Notes: generated from the letters alone by a model not told the origin. Shown: positions 35,220 to 45,872, counted from the first letter of the stretch. The stretch is DNA of 64,000 nucleotides from Nymphaea colorata (GCF_008831285.2 NC_045143.1:8687503-8751502), one strand, 5' to 3'. Made by a program: numbers and translations.

Positions 35220-35832
35220 GTTCAGTATATGTAAATTATTTATTACATTATTGTTCTTATAAAACACCCGCATAGTGCTTCCCAATAAATGACAAAAGAT
35301 TCTGCGAAGACCGCAGAAGCAGTCATGCATACACCTGCCATACTTTATACAATATTATCGGCTATCAACATCCTTGGCCATATGGAGCACGCTTCATACT
35401 ATATTATTCTTTCTTTTCTTTTTATCTTAGTTATTAATGAAGGGCCGGTGGAATGTACTGTTTTTATGCATCACTGTGGATGATTCCCACATCACATCTC
35501 AAACCAGAACAGGAATATCTCGATTTGTTTAAGCACTCCAACCTATGAAAACCTTTGTTACGTTGCAATAGATTAATGGATACTATTAAATATCAATGGA
35601 GGAAATCAAGGAACATATTATGATCAAGTAGGTTTGTTTCCCTGATCGTTAAATTTTTTATGGAGATAAAGACTCTGCTGTGGACGCGGACAAGGTTAAA
35701 GATTGCACCAGATTGTTGTTGCGTGTGCATTTGTAAGAAAGAATTTTGTAGATTTTCACTAGTCATCTCATGTCAGGTGCTTTGTATTATTTTACTGTCA
35801 CTTGTTCTTAAATATCTGAAGCGCGTAATAAA
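35220..35832 (+). repeat. Duplicated block g, copy 2
   Basis: Matches 53690-54125: TTATCTTAGTTATTAATGAAGG, GTGGATGATTCCCACATCAC, ATGAAAAC/TTGAAAAC, GATTAATGGATACTAT, GGTTAAAGATTGCACCAG and CATCTCATGTCA, ending GTATTATTTT. No shared open frame. Confidence 0.8.
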
Positions 35833-35986
35833 CAGTGGCAGAGCCAAGATTTTTCATTCATGGACTTTAGTGTGGCATTGCATAAAATTTTAGAGTCATA
35901 ACAACGTGAAGTTAACAAAATATAAAATTTTTGATTGACTGGTGTGGGCAGTTGCCCACCCCGGCCAACACGTAGCCCCACAACTG
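35833..35986. mobile_element. hAT-like CAGTGGC element, 154 bp, with TSD
   Basis: Left end CAGTGGCAGAGCCAAGATTTTT and right end GTAGCCCCACAACTG are inverted relative to each other with changes. The 8-mers GTAATAAA (35825-35832) and GTACTAAA (35987-35994) match at 7 of 8 positions. Internal TGGTGTGGGCAGTTGCCCAC is typical of the family. The matching place in the other tandem copy (54.12 kb) lacks it and instead holds a SINE-like insertion. Confidence 0.8.
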
Positions 35987-36012
35987 GTACTAAACAGGAT
36001 GGGTGTAAGTTA

Positions 36013-36130
36013 GGGCTAAACAATGAGCCGAGTAACTCGTTCTCAGCTCCATGTAGCTGTCTTTTTTTTTTTTTTAAATGAGTCGAGCTCGAGTTTCTAG
36101 GCTCGATTCACTAAGTTGGCCAAGTCGAGT
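36013..36130. repeat. TCGAGCTCGA-rich repeat fragment
   Basis: TAGGGCTAAACAATGAGCCGAG start, then GAGTCGAGCTCGAG and GTCGAGTTTGAG. The TAGGGCTNNNCA start suggests a hAT-type terminus. The right end is lost. Confidence 0.5.
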
Positions 36131-36139
36131 TTGAGTTTG

Positions 36140-36610
36140 CTGTACTCTTCGATCCAGTACTCCTCAATCTCATGCGACTTTGTTGGATTCGAATTCAGAC
36201 TTGTTGTTAAAACAAGCTCCGAATCTAACTAGTATACGATCTGACGTTTATATTAGTATCGTATCCGGTCTTTATTGAACCAAAATCAGATACAGGCTCG
36301 TATTTGAATTCAGTTCTGAAATTGAATGCCGAATCTGATTAAATGGATTCTGAATAGGACTGGTAATCAATGAGATCCAATCCGTTTACCAAGCTAATTT
36401 TAGTGCATGTCACGTTGGCATTATCCTGGACTTTGGAATTTATTGTTACTACACATATAGGAGCACTTTTGGATGTCGCAAACTTAGCCAAGTATCATAA
36501 ACATAGGATCAGAAATGCATATTTCAGAAGATTATAAATGGGCCGGATCCAACTTAATTGGATTTATTTTAATCATGTATAGAATCAGCAGCATCAGGCT
36601 ACAGCCTGCA
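36140..36610 (+). repeat. Duplicated block h, copy 2
   Basis: Matches 54400-55070: GATTCGAATTCAGACTTG, CCGGTCTTTATTG, AATCAGATACAGGCTCGT, AGCTAATTT and GCATGTCACGTTGGCA, then AATGGGCCGGATCCAACTTAATTGGAT. This copy is the empty site for the insertion at 54541-54685. Confidence 0.75.
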
Positions 36611-36643
36611 TGTGCCAGAGATCCAGATGGATGCATAGCTAAA

Positions 36644-36644
<1 letters not shown>

Positions 36645-36701
<57 letters not shown>

Positions 36702-37041
36702 CGATACTACTTGGGTAAGGGATAAAAATTAGACCTCTTAAATTCGTGTTAAATAAAAGGTGTTTTAAACAAAATATGAACGCCTAATGTATTTATAAAC
36801 ATTAATTTAATATATATGTTTTAGTTTGAGTCATTTTTGTAAAAAAGATTGTTCTTCATACTACCAAAATTTTGATGTTAAAAGAATCGTTCATTTTTTC
36901 TACTACTAAAAAAATATTATTCAAGCAAAGCAAGAAAACAACTAACTTAATATATGTTTCAAATAAAATCACTCTTAAAATCATATATTTATGGTTAGAT
37001 TTCAAAAATAATAATAATAATGATAAATATAATTAATTTCA

Positions 37042-37070
<29 letters not shown>
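36645..37070. repeat. (AT)n tracts with AT-rich spacer
   Basis: (AT)n at 36645-36697, a spacer with no gene, then (AT)n(TG)n at about 37041-37074. Confidence 0.85.
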
Positions 37071-37074
<4 letters not shown>

Positions 37075-37076
<2 letters not shown>

Positions 37077-37720
37077 GAGCCCGTGCATTTTGCGTTTGGT
37101 TGATAATGTATAAACATTAAATTTTCACACAAGTTTATAAATTTGGTAGAGTTATGTTGTAATACTACAAAGGGCTTGAATCGGTTGGTGGGAATGGAAT
37201 CGACCGAAATCGATCAGTTCGCTGCCGAATGCACAATCGGCACCATACGTCATATTTTATTTGCTTTTTCTTAATCATTTTTATGGCTTTCCTTTAAGTT
37301 GCTTTTATATATTATAGAACAAAAAATAACTTAGATTTCATAGCTTGTGGGCTCTAAAAGAGATGGGTTCACACTAAAATATTTCTACCCTGTTGGTGAA
37401 CTTGTGTAAAATGTCATATACCATTCCAGAATTAGATTTAGAAACTTACGCAATCATGTCGATCTGATATGTCACTCGGAATGGCATTTTTTATAACACC
37501 AAATTTGAATGTGACATACATCCAGGAAAACTGTAGGTTTAAACACATGGTTGCCTTCATTGGCAAGCAAGAATTTAAATTTTTAAATATTAAGAAGCAT
37601 TCATATGAAAATATGCAAACATTTAAGAGGTACCAACACATGAATACTGCAATTTTGTGGGCTGTCTACTGTGAATCGGTCAAGTCTAGCTTTGTGTGCT
37701 ACATATGGAAATGCAAAGAA

Positions 37721-37723
<3 letters not shown>
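37075..37723. other. Non-coding interval, no gene recognised
   Basis: Overlapping short frames at 37438-37641 (-) and 37469-37765 (+). The plus one runs into the AT repeat. Neither has family features. Confidence 0.5.
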
Positions 37724-37787
<64 letters not shown>

Positions 37788-38350
37788 GAAGAGGGAGAGA
37801 GAACTTTTAGTTCTACATTCTACCTTTGTCATCCCTGCATATGGAAATGCAAAGAAAACAAAGGGAAGGCGTCTTCATATACTCGTGAAGATCAGACAAA
37901 ATACTTTTGGCTTGAGCAGGAGACAAGCAAAAAAGCAAAGGTACAAGAAAAAGTGGATTTTCCACCCTTTTTCCTACCATAAGGAGAACCATTCAAACAA
38001 TATATATATATATAAGTAATATATATATATATATATATTGTGGACCTCCAAAAAAGAGAAAGAGAAGAAAGCTACACAGAAGCGAAGTACTTTCCGACAC
38101 AACCCCATGTAATTTTCAATGCTCTTTCTTCTAATCTTCCTTTCTAAGATAGAAGACTACTCTTCCTCTTGTCATTTGGCCTACCATCTTAATAATTCCC
38201 TACCTAAAATATTCCACATTAAATAATGAAGAGCAGAAAGCTAGTGCCAAAATTTCAACCCTCCTTTCGTTTTGTGTCTGGGAATCTAGACAAAGCAAGA
38301 TGTGGTGATGCAACCATCGACATATGCATTATGTGTTCCCTTTAAAATAT
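37724..38350 (+). repeat. (AT)n(GA)n and duplicated block i, copy 2
   Basis: (AT)n(GA)n at about 37724-37800, then AAGGCGTCTTCATAT, GACAAAATACTTTTGGCTTG, AAAAAGTGGATTTTCCACC, ACCATTCAAACAATATAT, TGGACCTCCAAAAAAGAG, CAAAATTTCAACC and GGGAATCTAGA. Colinear with 56541-57090, which starts with the same kind of microsatellite. AAATGCAAAGAAAACA occurs twice locally (about 37709 and 37843). Confidence 0.85.
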
Positions 38351-38408
38351 GAGGCAAACCTTATACAAGTCTCTTGCAAATGATCTAAGTGCTAAATTCA
38401 CCCACACG

Positions 38409-38549
<141 letters not shown>

Positions 38550-38729
38550 CTTGTTTTATTCAGAATATGATCCACTTATGTAGTGTTCCGACCAAACGCG
38601 ATTGGTCTCGAACATGGTAGACAAGTTTCAGCTAAAGCGATGCAACCTTTGCTCGAGAACAAGTCTAATTTCCATGGTTAAGCCATTAATTGCGCATTTA
38701 AACCCAGATTCATGACAACAGAAGCACCG

Positions 38730-39060
38730 TTTAACAGGCTACTAGGCGAGTCGAATCATTCCTGGTGATCAAATGGATCGAGCCGAGAGGGCTAACAGTG
38801 CCAAGCAAGAGGACCCAGAGATCCTCAGCTCGGACTGAGAATGAAAGGGTCAGGGACGACCCACGGTCGTTCCTGAGAAAGTCAGGGGTAGTATGGTAAA
38901 TATTTACTCTCTGCCGACCTCGGCACTTTTCGGCCACGTCGGTGAGACAAGCAGATCTGGAAGAATGGGGCCCACAATTTTTTTTTGAGAGGAAATTGGC
39001 CGACCACTCTTTCGCCCCCACGTGTTCGGCGGCCGTCTACTTCCTTGATGGGTACCACTC
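38730..39060. repeat. Duplicated block j, copy 2: GC-richer, G-box and GGGCCCAC
   Basis: Aligns with 59190-59500: CTGCCGACCTCG, GGTGAGACAAGCA, TGGGGCCCAC (about 38966-38975), CCGACCACTCTTTCG and a G-box CACGTG (39019-39024). Frames exist in both copies (96 and 191 codons on the minus strand) but are out of register in places. Conserved DNA motifs with drifting frames suggest a former promoter rather than a protein. Confidence 0.7.
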
Positions 39061-39658
39061 CTTTTAGAACAGAAGTGCTCGTACAACCGAACGGCTCGTA
39101 CAACCAAACTAAACTGTTCAAGACTGCTTCGAGATTTGGATGATCATTTGATATGTCTTTCAATTTGAGTGTCGTGTATGTCACCGTTTGTGTTATAAAA
39201 ACATATAGCATCGATAAGAATCAAACCGAAGAAGCATCATATATGCGGTCCTTAGGCCGACCAGCTACGTAAATCTGTAAATCTATTATTGACTAAAAAC
39301 ATTAGTCGAATTTTGTTGAAGGGAAAGCGTGGATCTTTCGTTATTTGAATCGATGGATTTGATTATTTTTAAATAATCTACTCTTGGGGTTGTGAATGTG
39401 TGTGAAAAGGTAAGGTCGTTGCTAGCCGAACTTGTTTTGAGGCCACCATCGATATTTGCAGCCTGCATTCAGTTGCTTATTTTTTAGCTGAACACGAGTG
39501 CTGAGGTCTTCTTTGTCTCCGTCTAGACACTCTGAAGACTGACAAGGAAATGCAATTCTTGTCAAGTTTCATGCACATGCAGGGGCACGAAACATTTGGG
39601 GTCCGTTTAGTAGAAGGAGAAAAGTCTCCCTCTCTTTTTCTTTCTTTTTATATATATA
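39061..39658. other. Non-coding interval, no gene recognised
   Basis: Mixed composition. The 60-codon frames here have no family features. Confidence 0.5.
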
Positions 39659-39803
39659 CAGGGGTGGAGGGAGGGGGGGCCGCTAGGCCATGGCCCCACC
39701 CTGGCAAAATGAAAAAAAAAATTTTACATTAAAAAAAAAATTATTTTTTAATCACTCTATGTATTTTTAGATTTAAATTTAGTTTGGCCCTACCCGGCTC
39801 CGC

Positions 39804-39850
<47 letters not shown>
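39659..39850. mobile_element. hAT-like CAGGGGTGGAG element inserted in (TA)n
   Basis: Left end CAGGGGTGGAGGGAGGGGGG and GGCCATGGCCCCACCC; right end CCCGGCTCCGCCACTA at about 39808. It is flanked on the left by TATATATA (39651-39658) and on the right by a long (TA)n (39809-39850), as expected if it landed in a microsatellite and duplicated 8 bases of it. Its left arm is shared with 45449, 45785 and the inverted right arm of 62489-62687. Confidence 0.75.
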
Positions 39851-39852
<2 letters not shown>

Positions 39853-40831
39853 CTGCTATAAATAAAGACTAGGATAATAATTAAATTTCTAAAGACTTGA
39901 ACGAGTGGAAAAGTCACACTACCAACTAATTAGTTGGTGGCGTCTCTTTCTCCTTTTGAGTGCTCCCATCTACTCCCTTTTTGGGCAGAGGAATGAAAAA
40001 GTGGTGCACAGAGACGGAAATGACTAAAATACCCTCATTAAAACAATAAAAAAAACTAAAAAACGATAGAGAGGATTGTAAAAAAGTGAAAATGTCTACC
40101 CCATTAAAAAAAAAATCAAAAATTCCCCCATCCCTTTTTGGTGTATATTTGTTATGTGCACTTAAACCCTTTTTGGTGAATATTTGATAACACTGGGTAT
40201 GTGAACTTTAGTAAAAGCTTTACTAGCCATCAGGGTGGAATAAAAAAAAGTCCGGATAAAAGGCATTGTTTATGTAATTAAAATTTTTAACAAGCAGCTA
40301 TACATAAAGAAGAAAAACGGCCATGAAATTTCTATGTGAAAATAAACACTTTTTATGGGTATGTATGGGAGATTGCTCATACCATGCCCACCCCTGATGA
40401 CCATAAACGAAGCCTGCTAGGGCGAGTTGGTCATTTAACTAGCTTTGCTAGCGAAGAAGGTGTGCTGAGTAAGGGGCTTGCAAAGAAGTTCACAGGCATT
40501 AGGTTGAGATTTGTTTCAATAGAAGAGAGAAGCAAAGGATTTTACTAGTGAAGGACATAATTTGCCAATTCATAATCAAAATCAAGGTCATAAAGGACCC
40601 CAACTTTGCGGATCTCTTCCCCTTAATCTGGCATATGGGTACCTACTCCACCGTGAGTAAGAAGAAACCTCAAATTTTGGATTTGGATCTTTAACAATTG
40701 GATTTGGATTTGGATGTGGTATGAAGCGTTCATGTAGAAGATCTGGTCTTACCAGGTTTTAAAGTCCTTCTTATGCAAACTAAAATCCAATTGAACAGTA
40801 TAATATCCAATTAGTTGCCTAGAGAGGTGTA
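39851..40831. other. Non-coding interval with MITE-like AT-rich text
   Basis: 40005-40165 (GACTAAAATACCCTCATTAAAA, AAAGTGAAAATGTCTACC, TTTTTGGTGTATATTTGTTATGTGCA) matches 46495-46683 and resembles 61080-61230: a small AT-rich family of unknown type. A 70-codon frame at 40336-40548 has ordinary composition but no recognised family. Confidence 0.5.
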
Positions 40832-41008
40832 GCATAGCTAGTCGAGCTGGCGGAGTGGGAATTGACCAGTCATAAGTTTGATTCGCATGAGCACAACTCC
40901 TCTAGACTATAAATGGTGGATGCATAACATTTAGTTGATGGGTGTTCTGCTCTCCACCTAAGTCCCGAAGCAACCCCTCAAGACAGGAGCAAAAAAAAAA
41001 AAAAAAAA
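40832..41008 (+). mobile_element. tRNA-derived SINE-like element with poly(A) tail
   Basis: The start TAGCATAGCTAGTCGAGCTGG resembles a pol III A box. About 40 bases later AAGTTTGATTCGC resembles a B box (GGTTCGANNCC). The body ends CACCTAAGTCCCGAAGCAACCCC and then an A run of about 18 (40990-41007). A second copy at 54126-54310 shares head, B box (GAGTTTGATTCTC) and tail (CACTTAAGCCCCGAAACAGCC). No target-site duplication was found. Confidence 0.6.
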
Positions 41009-41019
41009 GCTTTGTTCAA

Positions 41020-41320
41020 TCTAGGGTATCCCCATATCCAATTAATCGAATATGATAATTGTCATATTCATTTGAATCTAATCCATTGACACCCTTGACA
41101 CTTCCCAATATGATATTCCCCCACCATCCATGACCATGGGCCCTTTTGTTTGCATGCACAAGTGGCATCAACCTCATGCATGCATTGGGGCCCATACATC
41201 CATCTACCAACTAGCTAACCCTCTAAGGAACCAAACGCGTATTGCTTTCAATGCATGGGCCAACATGATGGAGTTGATTGTCATACCTATGCGTCCCTCC
41301 TCTATGGTATGATGATCGGC
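41020..41320 (+). repeat. hAT fragment and duplicated block k, copy 2
   Basis: 41020-41100 is a TAGGGTATCC..TTGACACCC fragment. 41100-41320 (CCCACCATCCATGACCA, TTTTGTTTGCATG, CCATACATCCATCTAC, TCTATGGTATGATGATC) aligns in order with 60275-60710. Confidence 0.65.
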
Positions 41321-41410
41321 ACACAGTATATTTATGCATAGGTTTCTGTGCATGCCACATAAATATATTTATGAAAGTGGCACAGGGAAACAATTGTCAT
41401 GCGCTAACAG

Positions 41411-41589
41411 CAGTGGCGGAGTTAGGAATTTTTTGCTAAGGAGCACTTGAGTTAGCGACATAAGTTTGGCGTGGGCATAGTCTTTAATTTTTGAGTCATG
41501 ACAATGCGATCATGATATACTATAATAAGATTTTTGTTGGGTTAATGTGAGCAATTGCCCACACCAGCCAACAAGTAACTCCGCCACTG
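41411..41589. mobile_element. hAT-like CAGTGGCGGAGTTA element, complete
   Basis: A perfect 14-bp terminal inverted repeat, CAGTGGCGGAGTTA...TAACTCCGCCACTG. The flanks GCTAACAG (41403-41410) and CCTAACAG (41590-41597) match at 7 of 8 bases. 179 bp, no coding. Internal TTGCTAAGGAGCACTT and GCAATTGCCCACACCAGCC define the subfamily seen decayed at 4725, 46880, 52998 and 62690. Confidence 0.9.
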
Positions 41590-41689
41590 CCTAACAGGCT
41601 GTGCAATGTACACGCACAATTGTGCATGTAACTCCCTCTCAAATTTTGCATCCGATCACCGAAGATTAATTCAATGGTACAAAGCCGCT

Positions 41690-41885
41690 CTTTTTTTTTT
41701 CTTTTTTCTTTTCCTTTTCTCTTCACATCCATGGTGCCCCACCTGTGAATCTTTAAGATTTCGTGAGATCTGGAAAAATGATCACATTGGCAGAGTGTTT
41801 GTCTAAGCAGGGGGCAAAAGGTGAGGGGAAAGGAACAGCGAACAAAACGACGGGGGAAAGGAAATATAACCATAGTTTAGGTAAG
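41690..41885 (+). repeat. Duplicated block l, copy 2
   Basis: CATGGTGCCCCACCTGTGAATCTTTAAGATTTCGTGAGATCTGG, GTGTTTGTCT and GGAACAGCGAACAAAACGACGG-like text align with 60810-60940 (CATGGTGGCCCAGCTGTGAATCTTCAGGATCGCGTGAAATCTGG). Confidence 0.75.
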
Positions 41886-42645
41886 TCTAAAGCTAGGCCA
41901 CCTAGCTGGTCATGGCGTATACATTCTTCCATCTTACCCTTCTCTTCTTTTTTATGTACCAGCATGTTTTGGTCATGCATGCAGACATGACATGCACGTA
42001 CATATGATGCAGAGACATTAGTAGTGCATTTGGAAGTAGCGCAACAACTGGGTCTTCATGAGCACCTTCTCATCATCGGAGTCTGTGGCACGTCTTATGC
42101 AGGGAGATGTCCACTTTGCTATTAGGCTACGACGCCGTCCATCGTCTATTGTTGGATAACTCTGCTATTTCGTCTACACACTCTCTCTCCACCTCATTTA
42201 TTATGTTTTATTGTGCTGCTAACTTGTATATTTTTGTTCTTTTATTTTGTCTTTGTAGTTTGTTCTTGTAGCTAGTGGACTTCTTGTCTCCAAATTTTGT
42301 TTTATCGGCTCTCTCTCTCCCTCTCTCAACCACACCTGGAAAATCATTGACAAAGACAAATCCATGTAGGTTCATGTACCTACTAACCACTCTCTCTCTT
42401 ATGTATATATATATATAAGAGAGAGAGAGCTATCCTATAAGGAGCAAAAGTGAAGGGAGATATCTTTGAATAATTAGTTGAGATTAAACATCTCCAATGA
42501 ATTTCCTGCCGCAAATCGTCCCTGTTTATGGCCCTGATTGCTGCACTTAACGAAACCGCCTTTTCTATCGTTGCTTATTCAGAGTATCACCATTAATTTG
42601 TTTGAATTAACACGATTGGTTTGGTCGAAGCAGCTTGCATCATGA
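41886..42645. other. Non-coding interval with a palindromic microsatellite
   Basis: No gene recognised. At about 42391-42429 CTCTCTCTCTTAT, a (TA)n centre and ATAAGAGAGAGAG form a long near-perfect inverted repeat. Confidence 0.55.
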
Positions 42646-42649
42646 CGAA

Positions 42650-42850
42650 CATTTTTTTAGAGCCAAGATCGCTGGACTCACTTTCACGTGACCCTGGATG
42701 TCATGACCGAGACCTTTTCTCCTCATAACCTTGAGTGCATGCTCGTACAGGACTGAGCTCGGTCCACTTTTAGCGCTCCTGAGGTTCGAGCTGTATCGTG
42801 CTTCATTATGTTATTAATGAAAGCGCAACTCCTACAGCTAAGATGCAGCG
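42650..42850 (+). repeat. Duplicated block m, copy 2
   Basis: TCATGACCGAGACCTTTTCTCCTCATAACCTTGAGTGC and GGTTCGAGCTGTATCGTGCTTCATTATG align with 62270-62400 (CCATGATTCAGACCTTTCCTTTGCATAACCTCTACTGC and GGCTCGAGCTTTACCATGCTTGATTAATG). It is the last block seen in both copies. Confidence 0.65.
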
Positions 42851-43494
42851 AAAGGATCGTGCACACGAGGAAATTGAATCGAGACGTGGTTACGTGCATG
42901 GGTGCGGATTGTGCACACTGTATAGCACGTAGTGCATGACATGTGTTCCCTTGGCCCACTTTAATCAGTTTGGCCTTGAATCAGCCAGAACTGCATTTAT
43001 CACTAAATAAATAAAGCAAAATTTTCAGTTTTACTTTCTTTGGAGAAGATTAAAATAATGGAACAATTTAAGTGACAGCAAGCCATACAATGCAAGAAGC
43101 TCCTTTTGCATTCTCTCTCTCTCTCTCTCTCTCTCTCTAAGGTTCAATAGGGTTGAGTGGCGTGTTATAGCCAATCTCGAGATGTGTATCACAAATACGA
43201 CTGGGTGTGCAACAAAAATACACATACAGTATGCATTTCGTGGTTTGTTTTCTCTATTTTTGTGTAAAAGCAACTACTGTGAGTTAATTTATGTGCTTAT
43301 AACGATAACTTACATTTTGGCTTTGAAGAAGTAAAAGATCGGGTCAACTTGGTGGGTAGTTTAGATTGTGCCATGTTATGTGCAAAGTCATCTTTCCAAT
43401 CGAATAACATTTTATACTTTACCTTTGGGCAGTAATTTTACACTTAAGAACTAGTTAACACAAGGGCGACTCATAAATCGTTTAATTAAGGCCA
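42851..43494. other. Non-coding interval with (CT)n
   Basis: CT run at about 43112-43138. The remainder has no recognised gene. Confidence 0.5.
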
Positions 43495-43783
43495 TTGATC
43501 CGATAAAATGATGGGATGAAACAATGAAGTCAAGCCAAACGTGAAAATTCATGGTTTTATAAGATTTGCTGTGGATTAATTGAACAAAAACTGAATTCTG
43601 AATTCCTCTCTGAGATGCGAAATCTCCTCCAACTTAGCACATGGGCCATATCAAAGCCAATCTAAACCATTTTTAAAATGGAGAAAAATCATTAGGCGAA
43701 TTTTTTCAGAAATGATAATTAAGACAAAGGACGACTTGTTCCCTCGTAGTTTACTAATTCTCTCTCTCTCTCTCTTTCTTCGT

Positions 43784-43817
<34 letters not shown>

Positions 43818-43860
43818 GTGTATGAACTACTTTTGTTAGTATATTGCTTTTAGATTTGCC
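43495..43860. repeat. Duplicated block a, copy 3, with CT and AT repeats
   Basis: 43495-43700 matches 21925-22140 (TTCATGGTTTTA, CTTAGCACATGGGCCATATCA). It is followed by (CT)n at about 43758-43777 and (AT)n at about 43793-43817. Confidence 0.6.
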
Positions 43861-43944
43861 AAGATCTAGAAGATTTTGAATGGGAAAAACAGAAAAAAGA
43901 AAAAAAAACATTGAAAGAGTAAGAAAAGAACACTTGAAAATAAC

Positions 43945-44250
43945 TCTAGTCGAGCTCGGACGGGCCCGACAATTAAAACCTGAGCCTGAGCTAGGCTCGA
44001 TTAAATTAAAAAATATATATTTTTACATAAAATAATATATAAATATAATTGATTGTAATAAAACATTTTAATTATAGATAAAATTAATGAAATAATTATT
44101 TAAAAAATTATCGGGCCCACCCAAGCTTAGGCCAAATCGAGCCGGCCCAATAAATTATTGGGCTGACCCAGTGCCCTTTTTTTCGGGCCTCAGCCTAGGC
44201 CTGAGTTGGGCTGGGTACCCGTCGGTGGCTCAGCCCGATGCCCAAGCTTA
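43945..44250. repeat. GGGCTGG/GGCCCGA-type repeat with AT-rich core
   Basis: GAGCTCGGACGGGCCCGACAA, an AT core with AAAATAATATATAAATATAATTG, then TCGGGCCCACCCAAGC, GAGCCGGCCC, GGGCTGACCCAG and GGGCTGGGTACCC. Similar layout to 32739-33140. Confidence 0.55.
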
Positions 44251-45224
44251 CTTAAAAATGTCAAAAAGCATAAAATTGTTATAAGCATGATGTTGTTTAT
44301 ATGAATGTTAATGTTAAATCGGCCAATTCGAGTATGAGTGGACGCAAATATATTCAATTTACCAGAGGGTACAATGGTCAGACTTGTCTTACGCTACTAT
44401 TTCCAATATTTTTTAAACTTTCTTTTATTCTATTTTATTTCACACCCCTTTCCTTTTTACAAAACGCACTTAACCACAACTTTTTTTCTCATTTCAAAGA
44501 GTTAATGGTCTATATATTCTGATTTCCTGCCAAAGTAAGTATTTGTGGTCTACATTTCCTAACTATAAGTACCATTCATTTCGTGAAAAAAAAAAGCATA
44601 ATATCCTTATTTATTGCTTTTGAATATTAAAAGGTTGTTTTGGGCATTTGGAATGAGTATTTTATGAATCTACTTCAAAATTACTTTGATTCATAAAACC
44701 CTTAAACAAATGCCTTTTGAACATACCTCAATTTCAGGTAGATAATTGAGGTAGAGTCGTAAAACACTCATATGATTTCTTAACCTCAAATGGCAACTTA
44801 AAGTTTCAAGAAAAAAAGGTAAAATATTAGACCAGCAAACCTTTAAATTGGGTGTTGGATATTTTTTTTTTTAATAAAAAATATTTCGCTTACTTTTAAA
44901 TGGTATTTAAAATTTTATTTTTAAACATTTTTTTATGTTGCATTTTCTTATCTTGAATTACCTTTTGTACTTTTTCTTTTTTTTTTGTAAAAAGTTATCC
45001 GAATAAGATCGAATCATTTAATTCCCTGAATCGGTAGTGTCACGATTCAATTTGGAAACGGATTTTTACACCACTGGACAACGGTCGTGTGCCGAGTATG
45101 CTCGCCATTGTATGGTATATACAAGTAAATGCCCAACTAAAGGTAAACCAGGGCACACTCAAATTCAAGGCTTTCTTACTCTTATGAGAAAGATTAGTTT
45201 TCTCTTGAATTAGATTTCATGTCC
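44251..45224. other. Non-coding interval with MITE-like text
   Basis: About 44640-44810 (GGGCATTTGGAATGAGTATTTTATGAATC) resembles the 50108-50400 elements. No gene recognised. Confidence 0.5.
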
Positions 45225-45872
45225 AATGGCGAAGCGTGAACGTTTTTATGAGGGAGGTCCAATCAAAGTTTCTAAATTTTGATATGTACCCAAGAATGTT
45301 TTTATGAGGGACGTTGAATCAAAGTTTTTATTGATATATACTCAAATATTATTTTTTAAAATTTTTATATAAGATAAGTAAAATTTTCTAAAATTTACAT
45401 GTTAATTTTTGAAAATAATTTTTTTTTGAGGTGGGACCAAGGCTCATGTGGAGGGGCGGAGGGGGGACGCCTAGGCTATGGCCCCACCCCAACTAATTGA
45501 AAAAAAATTACATTACAAAAATTGAAAATTTTTTGTCGGGTAATATACTTTGTAGATTCTGATTTAGTTTGGTGCTACTCGGATAAGTTTGATAGACTGT
45601 TTGACTCGCCCCTCAAAAAATTTCTACCTTTGTTCATGTGATCCCTCTTTGGTTCTCCCCTCGTGTATGTCAGCTTACATATATCAGCCACTGGATGTAA
45701 AAAGGTGGGCGTCGGGCCAAGTAGTTAATAAGCATTTAGATACTTAGCTTAGGTCAGGTCGAGGTCAGGTCGGGTCAGTCCGAGGCGGGGCGGAGGGAGA
45801 GGGGGGCCCGCCTAGGCCATGGCCCCACCCTGACCAATGAAATTCAGTTTGGTCCTACTCGGATCCAGAGGT
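45225..45872. mobile_element. Cluster of three CAGGGGCGGAG-family elements
   Basis: 45225-45445 has the GGGA.G.TGAATCAAAGTTT interior and GAGGTGGGACCAAGGCTC right arm of the 28846 type. 45449-45615 starts GAGGGGCGGAGGGGGGACGCC and ends near TCGCCCCTC. 45785-45872 starts CGGGGCGGAGGGAGAGGGGGG and is truncated. AGTTTGGTCCTACTCGGAT is shared between the last two. Target-site duplications are not clear, and this looks like repeated insertion into the same place. Confidence 0.6.
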
